From NCBI GenBank assembly GCA_964499235.1, contig CAZCKC010000011.1, forward strand, positions 1-38,253: DNA of 38,253 bases, in the 5' to 3' direction. The position numbers and the translations under genes are program-made. Within the stretch, counting starts at the first letter, position 1; every line of letters begins with the position of its first letter. This DNA is from JAFGRR01 sp964499235 (lineage in GTDB: Bacteria; Planctomycetota; Phycisphaerae; UBA1845; Fen-1342). Below the pieces are notes generated by a model. The model had not been told where the DNA came from and made no database searches. It saw only the letters and a program-made list of their open reading frames with translations. Of this stretch, positions 7,701 through 14,353 are shown piece by piece.

Positions 7701-9452
7701 TCAGTCGGCCGGCTTCCAGTCCAGCACGCGCAGCTCGACGCGGCGGGCGCCGTTCCACTCGTTGACGATCGGCTCGAACGCCAGCCGCAGGCGGCGGGCT
7801 TCGACCAGGTCGTCGAGCTCCTTGCCGCGGCCGAAGGCGATCGCCTTGCGCTGCTCCTGGCCGCTGCGGATCATGAACTGCAAGTGGTTGCCGGTCTTGC
7901 CGACGACGCGCGGCTGGCCGACGAGCTCGCAGGGCTCGGTCGCGAGCCGGACGCGGGCGTTGCCGGTACCGAACGGCGCGAGGCGCAGGAACGCGTCGAC
8001 GGTCTCGGTCGTCAGAGCGGCGAGCGGCACCTCGTCATCGAGCAGCAGCTTCGGACAGAGATCCTTGGGCGTGAGCCGCCGGGCGGCCTCGGCCTGGAAG
8101 GCGTTCGTAAAAGCGCTCACCTGGTCGGCCGCGATCTTCAAACCGGCCGCCATCGCGTGCCCGCCGAACTGGATCAGGTGATCGCGGCAGCCCGCCAGCA
8201 CTTCATGCAAGGGGAAGTGGGCGACACTGCGGCCGGAGCCCTGCCCGACGCCGTTCTCCAGCGCGATCAGGAACGTCGGCCGATGGAAGCGGTCGACGAG
8301 CCGTGACGCGACGATGCCGATGACGCCGGGGTGCCATTCGGAACTGGCCAGGACGATCGCCTGGCAGCCGTCGCGGTCGAAGCCGGCAGCGATGACCTGC
8401 TCCTCGGCCTGCTTGGCAATCGCACGCTCGACCTGTTGGCGCTGGCGGTTCTGGCCGTCGAGCGTTGTGGCGATCTGGCGGGCCTGGTCGGGGCCGGCGC
8501 GGGTGAGCATCTCAACTGCGAGGCGCGCATGTCCCATGCGGCCGACGGCGTTGAGGCGTGGCGCGAGCTTGAAGCCGACGTCGTAGTCGTCGTACTGCGC
8601 CTTCTCCGCGAGACCGGAGACGTCGATCAGGGCGCGGAGACCCGGGTTGCGCGTGTGGCGGAGCTGCTTCAGGCCGTAGGTCGCGATGATGCGGTTCTCA
8701 CCGGTCAGCGGGACCAGGTCGGCGATCAGGCCGAGGGCGGCGAAGGCCATGTGGTCGAGCAGCAATTCGCGCCAGCCGGGTGCGACGCGGTCGCTGCCGC
8801 CGGAGCAGACCCGGGCGAGCGCCCACGCGACCTTGAGCGCGACGGCCGCTCCGCAGAGGTCGGGATTCGGCGACGGGCCGGCGGCAGTCGGGTGGACGAT
8901 GACCTCGGCCGGGGGCAGCGTCTCGCGCGGCTGGTGGTGGTCGGTGACGATGATGGGCAGGCCGGCTTCGCGGGCGGCGGCGATCGCGTTGACCGCGGTG
9001 ACGCCGCAGTCGACGGTGATCACCAGGCCGGCGCCGTCGCGCTTGAGCTGCTGGAGGGCTTCTCCGTTGAGGCCGTAACCTTCCTCGAACCGGCTCGGGA
9101 TGAAGAAGCTGACGTCGGCGCCGGCCTCGCGGAGGGTGTGCCAGAGGATCGTGGTGGCGGTGATGCCGTCGACGTCGTAGTCGCCGTAGACCGCGATCGG
9201 CGTGCGGGCCTGGATGGCGGCGTGCAGGCGCTCGGCGGCGGCCTGGGCGCCGGGCAGCAGCTCGGGCGGGTGAAGCTTCTTGAAGTCGGGGCGGAGGAAG
9301 TCGTGGACGTCGGCGGCCGTCGTGAGCCCGCGGTTGAGCAGGACCTGGGCGAGGAGGGGCGCGATACGGGCGTCGCGGGCGAGGGCGTCACGCTGCGCGT
9401 GCGGCGGCTTGATGACCCATTCGCGTGTTCCTGGTGCGACGGCAGTTCGCAC
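7701..9452 (-). CDS. recJ: Single-stranded-DNA-specific 5'-3' exonuclease RecJ
   Basis: DHH-family nuclease acting in recombination (RecF route) and mismatch and base-excision repair. The 583-residue product has the DHH metal motifs in order: YGDYDVDGITAT (89-100), ITVDCG (145-150) and TDHH (170-173), then FAALGLIADLVPL and LAPRLNAVGRMGHA. The DHHA1 nucleic-acid domain shows GQGSGRSV and QFGGHAMAAGL, followed by the C-terminal OB-like part (GTGNARVRL). The start is GTG at 9452, preceded by GGGGAG at about 9 nt. It follows mtnP after 52 bp on the same strand and may share its transcript. Confidence 0.96.
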   Translation of the reverse strand: MRTAVAPGTREWVIKPPHAQRDALARDARIAPLLAQVLLNRGLTTAADVHDFLRPDFKKLHPPELLPGAQAAAERLHAAIQARTPIAVYGDYDVDGITATTILWHTLREAGADVSFFIPSRFEEGYGLNGEALQQLKRDGAGLVITVDCGVTAVNAIAAAREAGLPIIVTDHHQPRETLPPAEVIVHPTAAGPSPNPDLCGAAVALKVAWALARVCSGGSDRVAPGWRELLLDHMAFAALGLIADLVPLTGENRIIATYGLKQLRHTRNPGLRALIDVSGLAEKAQYDDYDVGFKLAPRLNAVGRMGHARLAVEMLTRAGPDQARQIATTLDGQNRQRQQVERAIAKQAEEQVIAAGFDRDGCQAIVLASSEWHPGVIGIVASRLVDRFHRPTFLIALENGVGQGSGRSVAHFPLHEVLAGCRDHLIQFGGHAMAAGLKIAADQVSAFTNAFQAEAARRLTPKDLCPKLLLDDEVPLAALTTETVDAFLRLAPFGTGNARVRLATEPCELVGQPRVVGKTGNHLQFMIRSGQEQRKAIAFGRGKELDDLVEARRLRLAFEPIVNEWNGARRVELRVLDWKPAD

Positions 9453-9504
9453 GATGATCGGCTCCCCTGCTCTGCGGCGGCGCGGGCGGCAACAGACGTA
9501 AGAC

Positions 9505-10377
9505 CTAGCGGGCGTACTTTTCCAGCAACACGCCGTAGCGCTCGCGGACCGCGGCCGAAATCTTGTCGGGCTTGGTCCAGATGCCGAGCTCGAGCGCCTG
9601 GTGCGCGGGGCTGGCGGGCGGCGGCGTCTGGGCGAAGTGCTTGATGGCGGCCTTCATGAGCGCGACACCGTTGCCGGTCGCGTCCTTCAAGTGGCCGAGG
9701 ATCTCCTGGAGCAGGCCCTGCTTGGTAACGCCGGGGTCGTGGGGCTTCCAGCAGTCGTAGTCGGTGACCAGCGCGATCAGGGCGTAGGCGATCTCCGCCT
9801 CGCGGGCGAGCTTGGCCTCGGGCATGGTGGTCATGCCGATCAGGTCGGCGCCCCACTGGCGGTGGAGGTTGGCTTCGGCCACGGTGCTGAACGCGGGACC
9901 CTCCATGCAGACGTAGGTGCCGGTCGAGTGGACGTCGGTGTCGACCTGGTCCGCGAGGCTGATCAGCACGTCGCGGAGCGCGTCGCAGTACGGGCGCGAG
10001 AACTCGACGTGGGCGACGATGCCTTCGTCGAAGAAGGTCGGCGTGCGGCGGGAGGTCTTGTCGATGACCTGGTCGACGATCACGAGGTCACGGGGCTTGT
10101 ACTCTTCCTTCAGCGAGCCGACGGCGCCGCTGGCGATGATGTGCGTCACGCCGAGCGACTTCAGGGCATAGATGTTCGCGCGGTACGGGACTTGCGACGG
10201 GTTGTAGATGTGACCGTCGCCATGGCGAGCGAGAATTGCCAGATCGAGGCCATTCCAGTTCGCCAGCCGAATCGGGCCGCTCGGCAGGCCGAACGGGGTC
10301 TCGATGACCTTCTCGCTGCCGGCCGCGTCGCCGAGGAGGGCTTCGCCGAGGCCGGTACCGCCAATCAAACCGATCAT
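9505..10377 (-). CDS. mtnP: S-methyl-5'-thioadenosine phosphorylase (or related 6-amino-6-deoxyfutalosine-acting PNP)
   Basis: Phosphorolytic cleavage of 5'-methylthioadenosine to adenine and methylthioribose 1-phosphate, in methionine salvage. The 290-residue product follows the trimeric MTAP/PNP pattern: IGLIGGTGLGE, LARHGDGHIYNPSQVPYRAN, ASGAVGSL, CMEGPAFSTVAE, GADLIGMTTMPEAKLARE and the base-binding TDYDCW. The start is ATG at 10377, with GGGAG at 8 nt; a GTG at 10392 is in frame but upstream of that Shine-Dalgarno. It lies 161 bp downstream of mqnD on the same strand. In the futalosine pathway a nucleoside-cleaving enzyme is needed between MqnA and MqnC, so a role there is conceivable but unproven. 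Confidence 0.88.
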   Translation of the reverse strand: MIGLIGGTGLGEALLGDAAGSEKVIETPFGLPSGPIRLANWNGLDLAILARHGDGHIYNPSQVPYRANIYALKSLGVTHIIASGAVGSLKEEYKPRDLVIVDQVIDKTSRRTPTFFDEGIVAHVEFSRPYCDALRDVLISLADQVDTDVHSTGTYVCMEGPAFSTVAEANLHRQWGADLIGMTTMPEAKLAREAEIAYALIALVTDYDCWKPHDPGVTKQGLLQEILGHLKDATGNGVALMKAAIKHFAQTPPPASPAHQALELGIWTKPDKISAAVRERYGVLLEKYAR

Positions 10378-10416
10378 GCTGCAGGCTCCCACCGCGCGTG
10401 TACTTGGTCGGCGGGC

Positions 10417-10422
10417 ATTATG
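10417..10422 (-). promoter_or_regulatory. Probable -10 box (CATAAT) for mtnP
   Basis: CATAAT (10422-10417 on the reverse strand) matches TATAAT in 5 of 6 positions. It would give a leader of about 33 nt including the GGGAG Shine-Dalgarno. No matching -35 at 16-18 nt was found. Confidence 0.4.
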
Positions 10423-10538
10423 GCGGATGAGGGCGTTGGCGGCGAGGCGCGTCGGTGCGGTGATTCCCCACGATGGCTGTCAGTTGCTGTCAATAAGTGA
10501 ATCGTTCGCCGGTCACGCAGCGGCACCGCCGACGTTGG

Positions 10539-11369
10539 CTACAGGAAGTCGATCTTGCCCGGGTCGGGGACGAGGCCGGCCGCGGCGCCTTCGCTGAGCA
10601 GCGCCTGCACGGCCTTGCGGCCTTTCACGCCGTAGTCAACCGTCCAGTCGTTCACGTACATGCCGACGAAACGGTCGGCGAGGTCGGTGTCGAGCCCGCG
10701 GCCGAACTTGAGCGCGTACTCGACCGCCTCCTCGCGGTGGGCGAGGCCGTACTCAATCGTCTCGCGAACGATGCGGCTGAGGTCGGCGCAGGTCGGTTCG
10801 CCGAGGTCGCGGCGGACGGCGTTGCCGCCGAGCGGCAACGGAAGCTGCGTTTTCTCCATCCACCAGACGCCGAGGTCGACAACGAGGTGCAAGCCCTGCT
10901 GCTTGAACGTGAGCTGGCCTTCGTGGATGAGCAGCCCGGCGTCGAAGTCGCCGCCGGTGACGGCGTTCGGAATCTCGTCGAACATGACGACGTCATAGTC
11001 GAACGTGTCCTTGCCGAGCAGGAGCTGGAGGGTCAGGAAGGCGGTCGTCATCTTGCCGGGAATGGCGATCCGCTTGCCGCGCAGGGCGCTGATCGTCATC
11101 GGCTCACGGGCGACGATCATCGGGCCGTAGTTGTCACCCATGCTGCTGCCGCAGGCGGTGAGGCGGTACTTGTCGGCCACGTGCGGGTAGGCGTGGATGC
11201 TGATCGCGGTGACCTCGTACTCGCCGCGGAGGGCACGGTCGTTGAGCGTCTGGATGTCTTCCAGGATGTGCTCGAACTCATACGGGCCGGAATCGACCGC
11301 ACCTGACGCCAAGCCATAGAACATGAACGCGTCGTCGGGATCCGGGCTGTGGGCGAGTCGAATGCGCAT
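10539..11369 (-). CDS. mqnD: 1,4-dihydroxy-6-naphthoate synthase (futalosine menaquinone pathway)
   Basis: Converts cyclic dehypoxanthine futalosine to 1,4-dihydroxy-6-naphthoate in menaquinone synthesis without the classical Men enzymes. The 276-residue product has the periplasmic-binding-protein-like fold of MqnA/MqnD. The N-terminus RLAHSPDPDDAFMFYGLA is diagnostic for MqnD, followed by EHILEDIQTLN, ISIHAYPHVADKYRL, SSMGDNYGP, IAIPGKMTTAFLTL, FDEIPNAV, DAGLLIHEGQ and the LGVWWMEKTQLPLPLGGNAV segment. The start is ATG at 11369, with GGAGGAG upstream and a good promoter at 11393-11421. mqnA, mqnC and mqnE are not in the window. Confidence 0.95.
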   Translation of the reverse strand: MRIRLAHSPDPDDAFMFYGLASGAVDSGPYEFEHILEDIQTLNDRALRGEYEVTAISIHAYPHVADKYRLTACGSSMGDNYGPMIVAREPMTISALRGKRIAIPGKMTTAFLTLQLLLGKDTFDYDVVMFDEIPNAVTGGDFDAGLLIHEGQLTFKQQGLHLVVDLGVWWMEKTQLPLPLGGNAVRRDLGEPTCADLSRIVRETIEYGLAHREEAVEYALKFGRGLDTDLADRFVGMYVNDWTVDYGVKGRKAVQALLSEGAAAGLVPDPGKIDFL

Positions 11370-11392
11370 CGGGTTCTCCTCCTCAGCGCCTG

Positions 11393-11421
11393 ATTGTTCG
11401 TGCGCCAGGGCAGGAGGTCAA
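11393..11421 (-). promoter_or_regulatory. Sigma-70-type promoter of mqnD
   Basis: On the reverse strand TTGACC (11421-11416) and AACAAT (11398-11393) are separated by exactly 17 nt. Transcription would begin near 11386, leaving a leader of about 17 nt that contains GGAGGAG. This is the best full -35/-10 pair in the window. Confidence 0.65.
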
Positions 11422-11458
11422 AGGCCGCTTGAAAAACGGCACAATTGGATGCTGTGGG

Positions 11459-11749
11459 CTATTGGGCCGCGTTGGCGTCGTTCGGCGTGACGTTGCTATC
11501 GGGATTGACCTCGGGCTCGAAGACGGCGAAGAGGCCGCTGATGACGCCGTCGGCGAACGCGTTGAAGGCGGTCTCGAGGCTGTCGCCGGCCGCGGCGCGG
11601 AACTCACGAGCGACCTCGTCGGTGGCGTCGACGCAGCCGGCCGACGTCAGCGGCAGCAGCAGCGCGACGGCGGCAATGGCTGCGCCCAAGCGGCGAGAGT
11701 TGCGGGCGGGGATGGCGGTCGCGGGACGGCTGTTCTGCGGACCCTTCAT
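11459..11749 (-). CDS. Small putative lipoprotein
   Basis: 96 residues from ATG at 11749, which has AGGAG about 6 nt upstream. A basic N-terminus (MKGPQNSRPATAIPARNSRR) precedes a hydrophobic stretch LGAAIAAVALLLPLTSAGC. Cys39 would be the lipidated residue, although Ser at -3 is weak for a lipobox. The mature part (DATDEVAREFRAAAGDSLETAF ... FADGVISGLFAVFEPE) looks like one amphipathic helical hairpin with an acidic tail. I recall short proteins of this style in planctomycete genomes but know no function. It is divergent from the 11919 gene and lies upstream of mqnD. Confidence 0.7.
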   Translation of the reverse strand: MKGPQNSRPATAIPARNSRRLGAAIAAVALLLPLTSAGCVDATDEVAREFRAAAGDSLETAFNAFADGVISGLFAVFEPEVNPDSNVTPNDANAAQ

Positions 11750-11770
11750 GCTAAGCTCCTGTTTCCAAGC

Positions 11771-11804
11771 AGGTTACGAATTCACCCGGAGCCTCCGCCG
11801 GGTG
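11771..11804 (-). promoter_or_regulatory. Candidate -10 and adjacent hairpin upstream of the lipoprotein gene
   Basis: TAACCT (11776-11771, reverse strand) would start a leader of about 15 nt holding AGGAG. Just upstream, CACCCGG (11783-11789) and CCGGGTG (11798-11804) form a 7-bp inverted repeat with an 8-nt loop where the spacer and -35 would lie. It could be an operator; no -35 match was seen. Confidence 0.35.
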
Positions 11805-11906
11805 GCGACGAATGGAATCGCGGCACACTGCGTGCCAGCGACGGGCGACGCGCGCGATTTCGGCGACCTTTCATGCCCGTCACGTGAACTGCCCTCGCCC
11901 CTGTGT

Positions 11907-11912
11907 TAGTCT
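11907..11912 (+). promoter_or_regulatory. -10 box TAGTCT, leaderless promoter of the 11919 operon
   Basis: TAGTCT is followed by GTGGCC and then a GTG start at 11919, giving the 6-nt spacing seen at other genes here. GTGAAC at 11884-11889 lies 17 nt upstream as a partial -35 (3 of 6). Confidence 0.5.
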
Positions 11913-11918
11913 GTGGCC

Positions 11919-12842
11919 GTGGGTCGCGAGATGCCTCATCAGCCGCAGCATCCGGAAGCCACGCCCGGCGAGCAGCGCTGGGCGAGCCTGGCGGCCTGCT
12001 GCGCAGCCCTGCTCGAAGAAAACGGGCCGAAATGGTCACCGGAGCTTTGGAGCGGCCTGCTGGGGCTGAGTTCGCGCTTCGTGGCTGCGAAGGATCACCT
12101 GCCAGGCCGTTGGCCGCTGCTGGCCCAGGACGCAACGCTCGAGCCGACCGCGGCGGTTGTGGGATTGGGGCTTCGCGACCTGCATCCGCCGCAGGCGACG
12201 GCAGGTCTCCGGGATTCACCTGAATTTCGGCTGCATTTTCACGATAGCTACGCGCCGCTGGTCCGGCGGGCGCTGCGGGTAGATCAGGTCTGCCTGGCGT
12301 GGCGGGGCTGGAAGACAGCGCCGTGGGCGTGGGGGGTCATCACGGCCGAGCGCGGTGGCGAGCTCGTCGGGCGCCTGGCTGGCGTGGGGGAAGAGGTCCC
12401 CTTAAGCGACCCGGCGTGGCAGGTTTACGTGGTAGAAAAAGTCGAGCCGGCGATTGCCCGGGGGCTGGGCCCGGACGCGCTTTTCGATCTGGCATGGCGG
12501 AATGCGGTTGCCCTCTGGCGAAATCGCGTACAGGCGACACACGGTCAGCTCTCGGGGGCCGAGGCTTGGCTCGCTTGGCGAGCGGCGGCGCAACAGGATC
12601 CGGCCGCGTGGGATCACGGGCTGGTCGGTCGGCTGCGGGAAGCGCGGAGCGAGCTGGCAACGTGGCTCGTCGGATTCGCGGGCGAGTTGAGCTCTGAGCG
12701 GCGGTCGCTGGCGGAGGATTGGGCGGGGGCGGCGACGCGGCAGGTGGAGCTGGCCGGCACGGCGCCGTTCGAGGTCGCCCAGACGATCGAGGCGCTGTAC
12801 AAAATCGAGCACGGGCTCTTTGACCGCCACGGGGGCGGCTGA
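11919..12842 (+). CDS. Uncharacterised protein
   Basis: 307 residues if started at GTG 11919; GTG 11913 and ATG 11931 are in-frame alternatives. I favour 11919 because a -10 box lies 6 nt before it; none of the three has a Shine-Dalgarno. I do not recognise the family. It is soluble-looking, without signal peptide or membrane segment, rich in Trp and Leu, and mostly helical. Notable parts are HFHDSYAPLVRRALRVDQVCLAWRG in the middle and a helical C-terminus (EDWAGAATRQVELAGTAPFE ... YKIEHGLFDRH). It is the first gene of a plus-strand run with only 6 nt to the HAD gene, which suggests a joint role with the sugar enzymes. Confidence 0.6.
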   Translation: MGREMPHQPQHPEATPGEQRWASLAACCAALLEENGPKWSPELWSGLLGLSSRFVAAKDHLPGRWPLLAQDATLEPTAAVVGLGLRDLHPPQATAGLRDSPEFRLHFHDSYAPLVRRALRVDQVCLAWRGWKTAPWAWGVITAERGGELVGRLAGVGEEVPLSDPAWQVYVVEKVEPAIARGLGPDALFDLAWRNAVALWRNRVQATHGQLSGAEAWLAWRAAAQQDPAAWDHGLVGRLREARSELATWLVGFAGELSSERRSLAEDWAGAATRQVELAGTAPFEVAQTIEALYKIEHGLFDRHGGG

Positions 12843-12848
12843 GCCGAC

Positions 12849-14312
12849 TTGTTGACCGCGGCCGCAACCGAGGAGGGTGCAGCAATCAGTACACAGAAGC
12901 TGGCTCAGTATCTGAGCCTGGAGGCCGCCCAAGCGCAGCTGGCGGCGATGGCGGCGGAGGTCGGCACGCGCGAGTTCGTGCAGGTGCGGAACCTGGAGTA
13001 CATCCCGAACTCGTTCGAGCTCTACCCGCTGGCGCCGGCGAGCCGCTTGCCGCTGCCGGGCATCGCGGCGTTCGCGGTGGACATGGACGGCACGAGCACC
13101 ACGACGGAGCCGCTGGCGCTGCATTCGCTCGAGTACATGGTGCGGCGGTTCACGAACCAACTGACGGAGGACGAGTGGCCGGGGCTTGACCCGGTGCACG
13201 ACCACCCGTACGTGATCGGCAACAGCAACTTCCGCCACACGGAGTTCCTGGTCGAGCGGTATCGCGATCGGCTCGACCACGACGCGTTCTGCCAGGCGTA
13301 CTTCGAGGCGGTGGCGTGGACGCTGGCGTGCATGGAGGATCCGCAGCGGCGGCGTGACATCGTGCTGAACGCGCGGAACGTCGGGCTGGCGGCGCTGGTG
13401 GAGGATCCGAGCCTGGTGACGCTGACGCGGACGGCGGGGTTGGACGACACGACCGTCGCCGAAATCGTCAAGCCGCTGGTCACGAAGCACGGGGCCGCGT
13501 TCCGGTACGAGCATCTGAGCGAGCTGGTCAGCGCGGCCCTTGATATTTACTACTACCGCTACCACGCGATCATGCGGAAGATGGAGGCCGGCGACAGCGC
13601 GGCGCTCGCGCAGCAGCTGCTCGGCGACAGCGGACGGCGGCTGGTCGAGCCGATGCCGGGCTACGAGGTGTTCATCCCGCTGATCAAGGGCTGGCTGGGG
13701 ACCGCCGCGGACGCGGTGTTCGAGCCGCTGGTCGAGCAGTTGCGGGCGACGGCGCCGGACCAGGGGGAAACGCTCGCCGTCGATGCGGCCCGGCAGCAGT
13801 TCGGGCAGCTCGCCCGGCACTTCGCGGAGCAGCCGGCGAAGGTCGCGCTGGTGACGGCCTCGATCGCGTACGAGGCGCACGCCTGCATGCGGGAGGTCAT
13901 CCGCGTGATGGCCGAGCGCGTGCAAGGCTGGCCGGTGCCGGGCGCGACACGCGAGAAGCTGGCGGCCGCGCTGAGCGACTACCGCCGCGTCTTCGACGGC
14001 TTTGTCTGCGCCACGGACGCGTGTGAGCCACGGCTGAAGCCGCACCGCGACCTGTACAGCCTGGCGCTGTTCCAGATGTCGATTCCCAAGGCGCAGTACG
14101 GCCGGTGCGTCGGGATCGAGGACACGGAGCCGGGGATCATCGCGTTGCGGGCGGCGGGGATCGGCTGCGCGGTGGCGCTGCCGAACCACGACACGAGCCG
14201 GCAGGACTACGCGGCGGCGACGCACATCGCAGCCGGCGGGCTGCCACAGCTGCTGCTGGCGGACAACCTGCTGCTGGATCGGGCCGTGCTGACGGCGGCC
14301 GCGGCGGGCTAA
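12849..14312 (+). CDS. HAD-family hydrolase/phosphomutase with oversized cap
   Basis: 487 residues from TTG 12849; start uncertain (see ATC candidate at 12885). HAD motif I is AVDMDGTST with Asp78 as nucleophile and Asp80 as acid/base; motif II is LVTAS (near residue 342), motif III Lys is in LKPHRDLYSLAL, and motif IV is GIEDTEPGI, followed by ALRAAGIGCAV as in beta-phosphoglucomutase-like proteins. The span between motifs I and II is about 260 residues, far longer than the small cap of typical beta-phosphoglucomutases (whole protein about 220 aa). It is followed 41 nt later by a GH65 gene. GH65 phosphorylases are commonly paired with beta-phosphoglucomutase, so a role on the sugar 1-phosphate product is likely, but phosphatase or mutase activity cannot be told from sequence. 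Confidence 0.75.
   Translation: MLTAAATEEGAAISTQKLAQYLSLEAAQAQLAAMAAEVGTREFVQVRNLEYIPNSFELYPLAPASRLPLPGIAAFAVDMDGTSTTTEPLALHSLEYMVRRFTNQLTEDEWPGLDPVHDHPYVIGNSNFRHTEFLVERYRDRLDHDAFCQAYFEAVAWTLACMEDPQRRRDIVLNARNVGLAALVEDPSLVTLTRTAGLDDTTVAEIVKPLVTKHGAAFRYEHLSELVSAALDIYYYRYHAIMRKMEAGDSAALAQQLLGDSGRRLVEPMPGYEVFIPLIKGWLGTAADAVFEPLVEQLRATAPDQGETLAVDAARQQFGQLARHFAEQPAKVALVTASIAYEAHACMREVIRVMAERVQGWPVPGATREKLAAALSDYRRVFDGFVCATDACEPRLKPHRDLYSLALFQMSIPKAQYGRCVGIEDTEPGIIALRAAGIGCAVALPNHDTSRQDYAAATHIAAGGLPQLLLADNLLLDRAVLTAAAAG
12871..12887 (+). promoter_or_regulatory. Strong Shine-Dalgarno placed before an in-frame ATC
   Basis: AGGAGGG (12871-12877) is followed by 7 nt and then ATC at 12885-12887, in frame with the HAD gene. 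The only standard in-frame start codons upstream (TTG 12849, TTG 12852) lack a Shine-Dalgarno, and the GTG at 12877 is out of frame. Confidence 0.4.
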
Positions 14313-14353
14313 ACGGCGGAGTTCAACCACCTCACGCAGAAAAGCGAGGGCGC

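Noticed and set aside
12402..14330. 642-codon reverse open frame opposite the HAD gene
   Set aside because: Arg/His/Gln-rich shadow of the HAD gene, which carries four HAD motifs on the forward strand.
14105..14353. N-terminal extension of the GH65 frame
   Set aside because: Lies inside the HAD gene in another frame; ATG 14354 has a Shine-Dalgarno and starts the GH65-like sequence.
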